DNA of 64,000 nt from CAWAMD01 sp963783045 (GCA_963783045.1 CAWAMD010000011.1:1-64000); one strand, 5' to 3'. Positions 10,221 through 18,667 are shown, counted from the stretch's first letter. Made by a program: numbers and translations. The notes: generated by a model from the sequence alone, not told the origin.

Positions 10221-11357
10221 ATGGGCGAGGTGCTCGACGTCCTGCGTGCTCTCGAGCAGGCCCACGACCGTGGCGAGCCGTACGCGCTCGCCACGGTGGT
10301 GCAGGCCCGCGGCTCGACCTACCGCCGCGAGGGCGCACGGCTGCTCGTCCGCGAGGAGGGACAGCGCTCGGTGGGCAACATCTCCGGCGGCTGTCTGGAG
10401 GGCGACGTTGAGGAGACCGCACGGGAGGTCATGCGCTCCGGTCAGCCGCGGCTGCGCACGTTCGACCTCACGGCCGACGACGAGGCGGTCTGGGGCTGGG
10501 GGCTCGGCTGCAACGGCGTCATCGAGGTGCTCATCGAGCCGGGCGAGCACGCCGCGGCGACCGCTGCCGCCGTGCGGACGGCCCTCGAGCACGAGGAGGC
10601 GCTGGCCGCCGTGGTCGTCCTCGAGTCCGGCGTCGCCGACGTGGCCGTCGGCGACCGGCTGCTCGTGCGCCCCGACGGGAGCGTCGACGGCCGGCTGGGC
10701 GACGAGGGGGCGCAGGCCGCCGCCGTGACCGCCGCGAACGCGGCGCTGGAGGCACGCCGGTCGATCACCACGACGCTCCGCATCCGCGATGCCCGCCTGC
10801 GCCTGTTCGTCGAGGTCCTCGAGCCGCCGATCCGGCTGGTCGTGTGCGGTGCCGGGCACGACGCGATCCCACTCGTCGAGTTCGCGCACCGGCTCGGCTG
10901 GCGCGTCGCGGTGGTCGACGAGCGGCATGCGTTCCTGACCGCCGACCGGTTCCCCGGCGCCGACCGGCTCGTGCACGTCGACCGGCCGCTGCAGGCCGCG
11001 GCCAACGCCGGCACCGACGCCCGGACCCATGTCGTGGTCATGAGCCACAACTACCTGCGTGACATGGACTACCTGCAGGCGTTCCTGGACACCCCGGTGG
11101 CATCCATCGGGATGCTCGGTCCCCAGGCGCGGCTCGAGCGACTGCTGGGCGACCTGGCCACGCAGGAGGTGGTCCCCGCCGACGAGCACCGCGCCAAGAT
11201 CCGCGGACCGGCCGGCCTCGACATCGGCGGCGAGGGGCCCGAGGAGATCGCCTGGTCCATCGTGGCGGAGATCCTCGCCCTCCACCGTGGCCGCAGCGGC
11301 GGGTTCCTGCAGGACCGACCAGGACCGATCCACGAGCCGACCCCGACGGGAGGATGA
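10221..11357 (+). CDS. XdhC/CoxF-family molybdenum cofactor insertion protein
   Basis: A 378-residue maturation factor of the XdhC/CoxI family, which handles and sulfurates the molybdenum cofactor before insertion into the hydroxylase. The N-terminal XdhC module has ATVVQARGSTYRREGARLLV and the conserved GNISGGCLEGDV; the C-terminal Rossmann module has LVVCGAGHDAIPLVEFAHRLGWRVAVVDER and VVMSHNYLRDMDYL. Located 42 bases downstream of the medium subunit in the same direction, so almost certainly part of its operon. GGAG lies about 11 bases before the ATG, a somewhat long spacing. Confidence 0.9.
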   Translation: MGEVLDVLRALEQAHDRGEPYALATVVQARGSTYRREGARLLVREEGQRSVGNISGGCLEGDVEETAREVMRSGQPRLRTFDLTADDEAVWGWGLGCNGVIEVLIEPGEHAAATAAAVRTALEHEEALAAVVVLESGVADVAVGDRLLVRPDGSVDGRLGDEGAQAAAVTAANAALEARRSITTTLRIRDARLRLFVEVLEPPIRLVVCGAGHDAIPLVEFAHRLGWRVAVVDERHAFLTADRFPGADRLVHVDRPLQAAANAGTDARTHVVVMSHNYLRDMDYLQAFLDTPVASIGMLGPQARLERLLGDLATQEVVPADEHRAKIRGPAGLDIGGEGPEEIAWSIVAEILALHRGRSGGFLQDRPGPIHEPTPTGG

Positions 11358-11361
11358 GCCC

Positions 11362-12058
11362 ATGCAGCTCGAGCACAGCTTCGAGGTACTCGCACCACGT
11401 GACGAGGTCTGGGACTTCCTCCTCGACGTTCGAACGCGTCGCCCCGTGCATGCCGGGCGCCGAGCTGACCGAGGTCGTCGACGAGACGACCTGGAAGGGC
11501 AAGGTCACCGTCAAGCTCGGGCCGGTGAAGCTCAACTACCGGGGCAAGGTCGTCATGCAGGAGCGGGATGACGACGTGCACCGGGTGATGCTCAAGGCCA
11601 CGGGGCAGGAGACCGGCGGCAAGGGCACGGCGACCGCGACGGTCACCTCGACCCTCGAGACGGCCGGACAGGGCACCCGGGTGCTCATCGTGTCGGACCT
11701 GACGCTGTCCGGCGCCGCCGCCCAGTACGGGCGCGGCATGGTGGGTGACGTGTCGAAGCGGCTCACGGACCAGTTCGCCGAGTGCCTGCAGGGCCAGCTC
11801 TCGCCGGCGCCGGCGGCCGCCCCGGCGGACGAGGAGACCGCCGCCGCGCGTCCGACGGAGCAGGCGGGCGCCGCACCGGACACCGGGACCAGCACCGTGT
11901 CGGGACCGGGGGCGGCCGATCGCGGCGCTGCCCCGGCGCCGCGACCGTCGCCTCCCCAGCAGAAGCCCATCGCAGGCTTCCGGCTCATGCTGTGGACCCT
12001 GTGGCGGGCGGTCGTGCGCTTCGTCAAGCGGCTGCTCGGCCGCAACGAGCGCCGCTGA
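11362..12058 (+). CDS. coxG: CoxG-like SRPBCC protein with C-terminal membrane-interacting tail (frameshifted)
   Basis: About 231 residues after correction. Residues 1-150 form a CoxG/SRPBCC domain (EHSFEVLAPRDEVWDFLLDV, then ERVAPCMPGAELTEVVDETTWKGKVTVKLGPVKLNYRGK). CoxG-like proteins are proposed to anchor CO dehydrogenase to the membrane. An Ala/Pro linker follows and the end LMLWTLWRAVVRFVKRLLGR is an amphipathic hydrophobic-basic helix suited to membrane binding. One extra base near 11431 (GTT-C-GAA context) splits the frame. ATG 11362 has GGAGGAT upstream and lies 4 bases after the XdhC stop. Confidence 0.88.
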
Positions 12059-12066
12059 CGACACGA

Positions 12067-12083
12067 CCACCCGAGGCGGGTGG
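12067..12083 (+). terminator. possible terminator hairpin after coxG
   Basis: CCACCCG and CGGGTGG can form a 7-bp stem with a 3-base loop. No U-run follows, as is common in high-GC actinobacteria. It lies 9 bases after the coxG-like stop and before a convergent gene. Confidence 0.4.
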
Positions 12084-12106
12084 CGTCGCGCCGACGCCGG
12101 CCAGGA

Positions 12107-12305
12107 TCACTGCACGAGCGTCCCCAGCACCTCCTCGTACTCCTCGGCGTCCTCGAAGGCCTCGCCGGGCCCGAACCTGGGCTCGTCACCGATGCCCGGT
12201 GCCTGACCCGGCTCACGCACGAGGAAGTTCGCCTGTCGTGCGGTCTCGGCCGCTTCGTACTCGTCGAAGACGTTCCTGCAGGGAGACCCACTGCTTCTGC
12301 CCCAT
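12107..12305 (-). CDS. small conserved-looking acidic protein (frameshifted)
   Basis: A 65-residue protein if one inserted base near 12275 is removed: MGQKQWVSLQ, then NVFDEYEAAETARQANFL and an acidic tail ending EYEEVLGTLVQ. The ATG at 12305 has a strong GAGGAGG site 5 bases upstream and the predicted composition (acidic, no low-complexity Arg runs) is unlike shadow frames in this DNA. No family recognised. It converges on coxG. The small size means homologues are needed to prove it. Confidence 0.6.
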
Positions 12306-12522
12306 GTCGTCCTCCTCGGGCGACGGCGCTGCCCTGTCACACTCTTGCCGACGCCGGGTCGCCACCGAACGGGCCTTCGGCCCTGCCGAGGTTCCCGAGG
12401 GGCCCCCTTCCGCACGTCCCTTCGGCACCTCGCCTGTCGTCGGGGCGGGTCCGCGACGTTGCAGCCCATGCTCGCCGGGACGAGGACACGCGGCAGGGAC
12501 AGGCGTCCCGCAACCGACCACG

Positions 12523-13797
12523 TCAGGGCGTGAGGCGCCCGCTGGCCTCGAAGTGCATGGGGTCGGGCAGGAGCCAGTCACCGCCCCACGTGAACCCGTA
12601 GCGCGCCATCACCTCGACCAGCCGTGGGTCCTGGTGCGATGGCCCACCCTGCGTGTTCGCCCGCGCGTTGATGTCGACAGCGATGCCCCAGGCATGGCTC
12701 GACAGCGGCCCGTCGGTGGACTGGGTCCGGGCGCTCCAGCAGCCGGCGAAGTCGTCCGGGTCGACGAGGTCGGACAGCCCACGCCGCTGCAGCTCCGTCA
12801 TGGCCGCGACCAGCGGGGCGATGATCGCACGGTTGCACATGACCCGGCCGAGCAGCGGCACGGTGGTGTTGACGAGCTCGCCCTCCTCGAAGCTGAGCCC
12901 CTCGAGGAACTCGCGCCCGTCGGTGTCCTTCATCGCGAACTCGCCGTAGCGGACCTTGATCTGGGCCGGCGCCAGCACCGCGTCGGCGTGCCGCAGCACC
13001 GGGGTGTCGCCGGCGCGCAGCACCCGGACCGGCCGAGCGTCGGGGACCAGGCGCTCGAGCACGCCGCCGAGCCGCGCCCCGGGCGTGGCCGGCCGCGCGA
13101 GCAGGTACTTCTCGGTGCGGGGCGCGATCGGGCTGGTCCTGGCGACCACGACCTCCGCGGCACCGGCGACCGCATCGGGGACGACAGCGACCACCCGCAG
13201 GACCGCCCCGCCGACGAACGTGAGGTGACCGCCCACGCCCAGCCGGCGCACCTCCGCCGAGCTCACCGTCAGCACGGCCTCGTCAGGCTGGAGACCGGCG
13301 AACTCCGGGTGACTCGTGACCGCCGCGTAGCTGGTCGGGTCGATGGCGAGGACCTCGAGCGGGTAGCGCCAGCCCGGCGGCAGGTCGTCGACGACCGAGC
13401 CGTCCGCCGCCGCCGTCCGCACCAGCCCCCGGGTGGCGCCCCGCACGACGGTGACGGCACCGACGGCGGGCTCGGCGGCAACGGCGGCCGCGTAGCCCTC
13501 CGGCAGGTGGTTGCGGGTCCAGGCAAGCGTGAGGTCGGCGGGCAGCGTCGCAGCAGGGTCCGCAGTCGGGTCGGTGGCGGGTGGGGGTGACGGCTCGGCG
13601 GCGGCCACCGGCGACGGGACGCTGGTGGGTGACGGCTCGGCGGCGGCCGCCGGCGACGGGACGGCCGGCGACGGGAGCGTGGCGGCCGCCGGCGCGAGGT
13701 CCGCACCGGTCGCCGCGACGACCGGGGTGCAGGCCGCCGCCGTCGCCGCGATCACCGCCAGCACGCCCAGGGCCGCGCCGGCTCGCCGTCCGATCAT
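12523..13797 (-). CDS. secreted D-alanyl-D-alanine carboxypeptidase-like protein, peptidase M15
   Basis: A 424-residue secreted or lipid-anchored protein. The signal sequence ALGVLAVIAATAAAC ends in a lipobox-like Cys; an Ala/Pro/Ser-rich linker of about 70 residues follows. The C-terminal third is an M15 (VanY-like) zinc peptidase: SSHAWGIAVDIN supplies the first His and Asp, and DPMHFEAS the last zinc His and catalytic Glu. A middle region of about 200 residues has no recognised domain. It probably trims peptidoglycan stem peptides. ATG 13797 has GGAAGGAG upstream. Confidence 0.85.
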   Translation of the reverse strand: MIGRRAGAALGVLAVIAATAAACTPVVAATGADLAPAAATLPSPAVPSPAAAAEPSPTSVPSPVAAAEPSPPPATDPTADPAATLPADLTLAWTRNHLPEGYAAAVAAEPAVGAVTVVRGATRGLVRTAAADGSVVDDLPPGWRYPLEVLAIDPTSYAAVTSHPEFAGLQPDEAVLTVSSAEVRRLGVGGHLTFVGGAVLRVVAVVPDAVAGAAEVVVARTSPIAPRTEKYLLARPATPGARLGGVLERLVPDARPVRVLRAGDTPVLRHADAVLAPAQIKVRYGEFAMKDTDGREFLEGLSFEEGELVNTTVPLLGRVMCNRAIIAPLVAAMTELQRRGLSDLVDPDDFAGCWSARTQSTDGPLSSHAWGIAVDINARANTQGGPSHQDPRLVEVMARYGFTWGGDWLLPDPMHFEASGRLTP

Positions 13798-13878
13798 CAC
13801 GCTCCTTCCGGTCCTGCAACGATACGGCCACGGAGCGTCGCGCCGGTGGTGGCGTCGTCGCTGGACGCACCCGAACCA

Positions 13879-13930
13879 CGTCGAGACCCACGGTTTCGTT
13901 CTCATGAGAACAGAACCGTGGGTGTCGACG
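13879..13930. repeat. 52-base near-perfect palindrome, copy A
   Basis: Inverted repeat centred on GTTCTCATGAGAAC, with arms reading CGTCGA-ACCCACGG and matching CCGTGGGT-TCGACG. A few arm positions mismatch. The same element, in perfect form, occurs at 22610-22661. It lies between the M15 peptidase gene and the methyltransferase at 13990. Confidence 0.85.
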
Positions 13931-13989
13931 TGGCCGTCACGCACCGGCGACCTACGCTCCGGTGGCCCGCACCCGTGACCGGAGCACCG

Positions 13990-14628
13990 ATGGAACCGCC
14001 GGCTCCTCCCCCGCTCGACGCCGCCCTGCGCGCCGCCGCCGAGGCCGCGACCGGCTTCATGCCGCCCGACGAGGGCGAGGCGCTCTACGCGGCCGCCTGC
14101 GACGGTGGGCGGCGCGGCCCGATCGTGGAGATCGGTACCTACTGCGGGAAGTCGACGCTCTACCTCGCCGCCGCGGCGCGGGAGGTGGGCAGCACCGTCG
14201 TCACGATCGACCACCACCGCGGCTCGGAGGAGCACCAGCCCGGCTGGGAGTACCACGACCCCGGGCTCGTCGACCCTGCGGTCGGCCAGCTCGACACGCT
14301 CCCGGCGCTGCGGCGCACGCTGGCCGGCGCCGGCGTCGAGGACCTCGTCGTCGCGGTCGTCGGTCGCTCGGCCCAGGTGGCGGGTCTGTTCGCCGGCCCC
14401 GCCGGCATGGTGTTCGTCGACGGCGGGCACACCGACGAGGCGGCGCAGACCGACTACGCGTCCTGGGCGCCGCACGTCGCCGCCGGCGGCCTGCTCGTCA
14501 TCCACGACGTATTCGCGGATCCGGCCGACGGTGGCCAGGCCCCGTACCGGATCTACCAGCGCGCGCTCGAGGACGGGTTCACCGAGCTGTCGGTCACCGG
14601 GTCGCTGCGGGTGCTGCGCCGCACCTGA
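13990..14628 (+). CDS. class I SAM-dependent methyltransferase
   Basis: A 212-residue O-methyltransferase-like protein of the CmcI/Methyltransf_24 type. Motif I is IVEIGTYCGKSTLYLAAAA (about residues 45-63), the acidic loop VVTIDHHRGSEEHQPGWEYHDP follows, and GMVFVDGGHTDEAAQTDYASWAPHVAAGGLLVIHDVF is the DGGH segment typical of this group. Length is normal. ATG 13990 has GGAGC 6 bases upstream. The substrate is unknown; it stands alone between divergent and convergent neighbours. Confidence 0.85.
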   Translation: MEPPAPPPLDAALRAAAEAATGFMPPDEGEALYAAACDGGRRGPIVEIGTYCGKSTLYLAAAAREVGSTVVTIDHHRGSEEHQPGWEYHDPGLVDPAVGQLDTLPALRRTLAGAGVEDLVVAVVGRSAQVAGLFAGPAGMVFVDGGHTDEAAQTDYASWAPHVAAGGLLVIHDVFADPADGGQAPYRIYQRALEDGFTELSVTGSLRVLRRT

Positions 14629-14647
14629 CCCGGTCGCACCCGACCGG

Positions 14648-15754
14648 CTACTGCTGGGCCCGCGGGACGCCCGCCCCGCCGGCGTCGGCCAGCACCGACG
14701 CGCACCGCTCGTCGCCCCCGCAGGGCACGTCCTCGAGGTCGGCGCCGGCCGGAAGCGCCGTCGGATGGAAGGTGTCGCTCGTCGCCGAGGCGCCGTCGAG
14801 CGCGTCGACCGCCAGCAGCACCGCCGCGGCGGTCCACGTCGAGCGCTCGACCGGCCAGACCTTGCGGTCCTCGTAGACGTAGCCGGTCCAGTACGAGCCG
14901 TCCTCGGCCCGCAGGTGCTGGACGTCCTCGAAGACGGTCAGGGCGCGGTCGTACTCGCCGACGGCCTCGAGCGCGGCGACGAGCTCGCAGCTCTCGGCGC
15001 CGGTCACCCACGGCCGATCCGCGACGCAGCGGATCCCGAGACCACCGACGACGAATCGGTCCCAGTCGGCGGCGACGCGCTCGTGGGCGGCGTCGCCCTG
15101 CACCGCGCCGGTCAGGATCGGGTAGTACCAGTCCATCGACCAGCGGCTGCGCGGCGAGAACCGCTCGGGGTGGTAGCGCAGAGCATGCCCGAGCCCGCCG
15201 GCAGCCAGCTCCCAGCTCGGCTGCGGCAGCGCGAGCGTGTCGGCGAGCGCCACGGCGGCCCGCAGGCTCTGGTAGATGCTCGAGCAACCCGTCAGCAGCG
15301 ACACGTCGCTGATCGTCCCGTCGGCGTCGCGGGCCCAGGCGATCGCACCCCCGGCACGCTGCAGGTCGACGACGAAGTCGATGGCGGCACGCACGGTCGG
15401 CCACATGCGTGCGAGGAAGCGGTCGTCGCCGGTGCGGCGGTGGTGGTGCCACACGCCGACGGCGACGTAGGCGCAGAAGTGGGTCTCGGCCCGGGGTTCG
15501 GTGACCCGTCCCTGCTCGACCCTGGCGGGCCAGGAGCCGTCGGGTCGCTGCGTGCGGCGCAGCCACTCGTAGGCGGCCGCCGCCTCGGCGTGGAACCCGG
15601 CCACGTCGAGTCCCATGGCGGCCTCGACGTGGTCCCACGGGTCGGTGTGCCCGCCCGGAAACCACGGGATGGCGCCGTCGGGTTCCTGCGCCTCGGCGAT
15701 CGATGCGGCGGTCTGGAGGATCTCGCGATGGCTGAGCAGGCCGACGGTCGTCAC
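14648..15754 (-). CDS. prenyltransferase/squalene-cyclase-like alpha-toroid protein
   Basis: A 368-residue cytoplasmic protein rich in aromatic and helical repeats: QEPDGAIPWFPGGHTDPWDHVEAAMGLDVAG, AYEWLRRTQRPDGSWPARV, WYYPILTGAV, ADRPWVTGAESCELVAAL and AEDGSYWTGYVYEDRKVWPVERSTWTAAAVLLAVDAL. The QxxDGSW-type segments resemble the terpenoid-cyclase (alpha/alpha toroid) fold that pipelines call prenyltransferase; a glycoside-hydrolase-like toroid is equally possible. GTG 15754 overlaps the methyltransferase stop (GTGA), so it is the last gene of a three-gene operon with glycosyltransferase and methyltransferase. Role probably in making or trimming a glycoconjugate. Confidence 0.65.
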   Translation of the reverse strand: MTTVGLLSHREILQTAASIAEAQEPDGAIPWFPGGHTDPWDHVEAAMGLDVAGFHAEAAAAYEWLRRTQRPDGSWPARVEQGRVTEPRAETHFCAYVAVGVWHHHRRTGDDRFLARMWPTVRAAIDFVVDLQRAGGAIAWARDADGTISDVSLLTGCSSIYQSLRAAVALADTLALPQPSWELAAGGLGHALRYHPERFSPRSRWSMDWYYPILTGAVQGDAAHERVAADWDRFVVGGLGIRCVADRPWVTGAESCELVAALEAVGEYDRALTVFEDVQHLRAEDGSYWTGYVYEDRKVWPVERSTWTAAAVLLAVDALDGASATSDTFHPTALPAGADLEDVPCGGDERCASVLADAGGAGVPRAQQ

Positions 15755-16467
15755 GAGGGAGCTCCCTTCCGCAGGTAGAGCACGAGGCTCTTGCCGATGA
15801 GCGGGTCGAGGACGCGCTCGGCGGTGCGGGTCACGACGGGCTGCCGCTCGATGTCCCACACGAGCATGCGGTGGTAGGTGCGCACCAGCGCGGTGTCCCG
15901 CTCGGGGCCGACGGCGCACTTGAGCCACCAGTAGGGCGCATGCAGCCCGTGCACGTGGTCGCTGCCGACGACCTCGAGCCCGACGGACGCGAGCCGGCGC
16001 GCCAGCTGGCTGCGCCGGTAGATGCGGACGTGGCCGCCCTCGACGTCGTGGTAGGAGCGGGACAGCCCCCAGCACACGGCCTCGGGCAGCCACCGCGGAA
16101 CGGTGACGGCAGCGAGCCCGTCGGGGGCGAGGACGCGGGCGAGCTCGCGCATCGCGGCCAGGTCGTCGGGGATGTGCTCGAGGATCTCGGCGGCGACGAC
16201 CCGGTCGAAGGCGCCGTCGGCGAACGGCAGGTCGAGCGCGTCGCCGTGGACGATCTCGGCGCTTCCGCCGTCGGGGACCTCGCCGCCCTCGTGCATGGCG
16301 CGGAACCAGCGGGCCACCTCGTCGAGCTCCTCCTCGTTGCGGTCGAGAGCGACGACCGAGGCGCCCCGTTTCAGCAATGCGAAGGCGTGACGGCCCTGCC
16401 CGCAGCCGAGGTCGAGGACCCGGTGGCCGGCCTGCACGTCGATGCGGTCGAGGTCGACGGTCAGCAT
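15751..16467 (-). CDS. class I SAM-dependent methyltransferase in a glycosyltransferase operon
   Basis: A 238-residue methyltransferase. SAM-binding motif I is VLDLGCGQGRHAFALLKRGASVVALDRN (about residues 16-43); FDRVVAAEILEHIPDDLAAMRELARVLAPDGLAAVTVPRW is motifs II-III. The C-terminal half has aromatic segments (HAPYWWLKCAVG) and a basic end. It overlaps the upstream glycosyltransferase by 7 bases and the downstream toroid gene by 4, so the three are translationally coupled and likely modify the same glycoconjugate. Confidence 0.85.
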   Translation of the reverse strand: MLTVDLDRIDVQAGHRVLDLGCGQGRHAFALLKRGASVVALDRNEEELDEVARWFRAMHEGGEVPDGGSAEIVHGDALDLPFADGAFDRVVAAEILEHIPDDLAAMRELARVLAPDGLAAVTVPRWLPEAVCWGLSRSYHDVEGGHVRIYRRSQLARRLASVGLEVVGSDHVHGLHAPYWWLKCAVGPERDTALVRTYHRMLVWDIERQPVVTRTAERVLDPLIGKSLVLYLRKGAPS

Positions 16468-17708
16468 GTGGCGATCGCCTCCCGGTAGACGTCGGCCGTC
16501 GCCGCGGCGGCGGCGGCCCAGGTGAAGCGTTCGAGGACACGGGCCCGCCCGCGCTCACCGAGCTGAGCGGCCAGCGCCGGGTCGTCGAGGACCCGGCCGA
16601 TCGCGAGCGCCAGCGCACCGGCGTCGCCGGGCTCCACGAGCAGTCCGGTGTCGCCGTCCGCGCCGACGACCTCGGGCAGCGCCCCGCCGGTGGTGGCGAC
16701 GAGCGGTGTGCCGCAGGCCATCGCCTCGATGGCCGGGAGCGAGAACCCCTCGTAGAGGGAGGGGACGACGGCGACCGACGCGGAGCCGAGCAGACCCGCG
16801 AGCTCGTGGTCGGGGATGCCGGACACGAACCGCACCGCGTCGTGCAGGCCGAGCCGGCCGATGGCGGCCTCGGCGGGGCCGCCGGGACGGGCCCGGCCGA
16901 CGACGACAAGCTCGACCTCCCGCTCGGTCCGCAGCTTCGCGACCGCCTCGAGGAGGTGGGCGAGCCCCTTCATCGGCACGTCGGCGCTCGCGGTGGTCAC
17001 GATGCGTCCCGGCACCCGTGCGACGGTGGCCGGCGGCGCGAAGGTGGCGGGGTCGATGCCGACCGGCACGGTGTGCAGGCGCGCCGGGTCGACACCGAGC
17101 TCGTCGACCAGCCCGGCGCGCGACGCGGTCGACACGGTGATGACGTGCGACATCTGCCGGGCGACCCGGGCCTGCATGCGCACGAACCCGTACCAGCGCC
17201 GCAGGGAGAGCCGCCGAAGCCACGAGGCCGCCGCCAGCTCGACCCGCCGGTCGACCGTGATCGGGTGGTGGATGGTGGCGACGAGCGGACGCGGCAGCCC
17301 GAGCATCCCGTAGCCGAGGCCCTGGTTGTCATGGATGACGTCGTACTCGTCGGCGTGACCGACCAGCCACCGGCGGGCCCGCAGGCTGAACGCCAGCGGT
17401 TCCGGGAACCCGGCGACGCTGAAGACGCCGAGCTCCACGAGATCGGCGAACGTGCGGATCTCGGTCGGCAACGGCGGACGGAACGGGTGCGGCTCCGCGT
17501 ACAGGTCGAGTCCTGGCAGCTGCACGAGGCCGACCCTGTCGTCCACGTCCGGGTAGGGCTGGCCGGCCAGGACGGTGACGTCGTGCCCGGCCCGCACGAG
17601 CTCACGGCTGAGGTTGCGGACGTAGACGCCCTGGCCACCGACGTAGGGGTTTCCGCGGTAGCTGAGCAGCGCGACGCGGAGCGGTTCTGGCTGCCTGCTC
17701 GTCGGCAC
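16461..17708 (-). CDS. glycosyltransferase family 4
   Basis: A 415-residue GT-B fold glycosyltransferase. The N-terminal acceptor domain begins LLSYRGNPYVGGQGVYVRNLSRELVRAGHDVTVLAGQ with the glycine-rich donor loop; the C-terminal donor domain has VVVPSLYEGFSLPAIEAMACGTPLVATTGGALPEVVG, the family 4 EX7E motif region. Residues around TVPVGIDPATF are also typical. First gene of the three-gene operon; ATG 17708 is its start. The sugar and acceptor are unknown; similar neighbourhoods in mycobacteria concern polysaccharide or glycolipid synthesis, which is only an analogy. Confidence 0.88.
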   Translation of the reverse strand: MPTSRQPEPLRVALLSYRGNPYVGGQGVYVRNLSRELVRAGHDVTVLAGQPYPDVDDRVGLVQLPGLDLYAEPHPFRPPLPTEIRTFADLVELGVFSVAGFPEPLAFSLRARRWLVGHADEYDVIHDNQGLGYGMLGLPRPLVATIHHPITVDRRVELAAASWLRRLSLRRWYGFVRMQARVARQMSHVITVSTASRAGLVDELGVDPARLHTVPVGIDPATFAPPATVARVPGRIVTTASADVPMKGLAHLLEAVAKLRTEREVELVVVGRARPGGPAEAAIGRLGLHDAVRFVSGIPDHELAGLLGSASVAVVPSLYEGFSLPAIEAMACGTPLVATTGGALPEVVGADGDTGLLVEPGDAGALALAIGRVLDDPALAAQLGERGRARVLERFTWAAAAAATADVYREAIATC

Positions 17709-18192
17709 GGTTCCCCTCTCCTCGCCCGGCGGACGGCCTTCACAGATGTTCTGACCACCCGTCAGGTCCCGTGGCGGCGGACCGGCGGCAGAGTAGGTGA
17801 CGGCCCGCCGGTTCCGCGCATCGGCATCCGGCGGGTCGGCGGCCCCGGCGACGCGCCGGCGGATGCGGGTGGCCGCTGGCGGTCGCGGGAGGAAACCTGT
17901 CCGGGGGTGGTCGTGGGCGGGTGGTGGTGGTCACAACGATCCCGTACGCGTGAGGTGACGCCCCCCGAGGAAGTCCCATGCGTAGCCGTCCCCTCCCCCA
18001 CGCCCGACGCCCCGACCCGCGCCACGACGGCCAGGAGCAAACCCTCGACTGTCACCCTTGCGGCGCTACCGGAGTCGACCCCCAGGCCGTGAGCGGGGCT
18101 ACGGTGGCTCCCGCACATCCGGGCCTTCCCGTCTGACCGCCGGGCCTTCCCGGGTGACGACCTTGCCGACGACCAACACGAGGAACCGTTCC
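17709..18192. other. intergenic region between divergent glycosyltransferase and peroxiredoxin genes
   Basis: About 480 bases without a convincing gene. Short minus-strand frames here are proline- and arginine-rich shadows. It should contain the promoters of both divergent genes. GAGGAA just upstream of 18193 is the peroxiredoxin ribosome-binding site. Confidence 0.45.
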
Positions 18193-18648
18193 ATGCTGAC
18201 GACCGGCCAGACCGCACCGAGCTTCACGGTGCCCGACCACACGGGGACCTCCGTGTCCCTCGCCGACCAGCGCGGTCGCTGGGTGGTGCTGTGGTGGTAC
18301 CCGAAGGCCGACACGCCTGGTTGAACGATCGAAGGCAAGGGCTTCCGTGATCGAAGCCCAGAGTTCGAATCGCTCGACGCCGCCGTGCTCGGCATCTCCT
18401 TCGACTCCCCCGAGGAGAACGCCGCCTTCCGCGACAAGTACGACTTCCCCTACCCGCTGCTGAGCGACACCGACCACGGCGTCGGCGCCGACTACGGCGT
18501 GCTCGCCGAGCACGAGGGTCGGGCCTTCCCCAAGCGCTACACGTTCCTGATCGACCCGGACGGCATCGTCCGTCAGGTCTACAAGGTCACCGACGTCGAG
18601 AGCCACCCCGACGAGGTGCTCTCCGACCTCAAGGATCTGATCGGGTAG
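18193..18648 (+). CDS. selenocysteine-containing peroxiredoxin, Bcp/PrxQ type (Sec44, in-frame UGA)
   Basis: A 151-residue thioredoxin-fold peroxidase reducing H2O2 and organic peroxides. The reading frame runs ATG 18193 to TAG 18648 with one internal TGA at 18322-18324. That codon is exactly where the peroxidatic Cys belongs: VLWWYPKADTPG-U-TIEGKGFRDR, against the family pattern FYPKDDTPGCTxEACGFRD. The rest is a complete peroxiredoxin (VLGISFDSPEENAAFRDKYDFPYPLLSD, YGV, FPKRYTFLIDPDGIVRQVY). There is no other Cys; the resolving Cys five residues on is Lys, so it would be a 1-Sec enzyme using an external reductant. A hairpin 14 bases after the UGA fits a SECIS. ATG 18193 has GAGGAA upstream. 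The alternative is a nonsense mutation or sequence error at that codon. Confidence 0.88.
18339..18359 (+). promoter_or_regulatory. candidate bacterial SECIS element for the peroxiredoxin
   Basis: A perfect 7-bp stem GGGCUUC (18339-18345) with GAAGCCC (18353-18359) closes a 7-base loop CGUGAUC that carries a GU. The loop G at 18347 lies 25 bases from the U of UGA, inside the spacing known for bacterial SECIS hairpins bound by SelB. It lies within the coding sequence, as is usual in bacteria. Confidence 0.78.
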
Positions 18649-18667
18649 CACCGGTCGACCACCCTGA

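Noticed and set aside
9123..11363. Long minus-strand open frame opposite coxM and xdhC
   Set aside because: Shadow of strongly conserved genes; composition is Arg/Gly/Val-rich like other antisense frames.
13798..14505. N-terminal extension of the M15 peptidase frame
   Set aside because: It would cover the methyltransferase on the other strand; ATG 13797 with its signal peptide and GGAAGGAG is the clear start.
17740..17979. Small minus-strand gene upstream of the glycosyltransferase
   Set aside because: Pro/Arg-rich, poor start region, no family resemblance.
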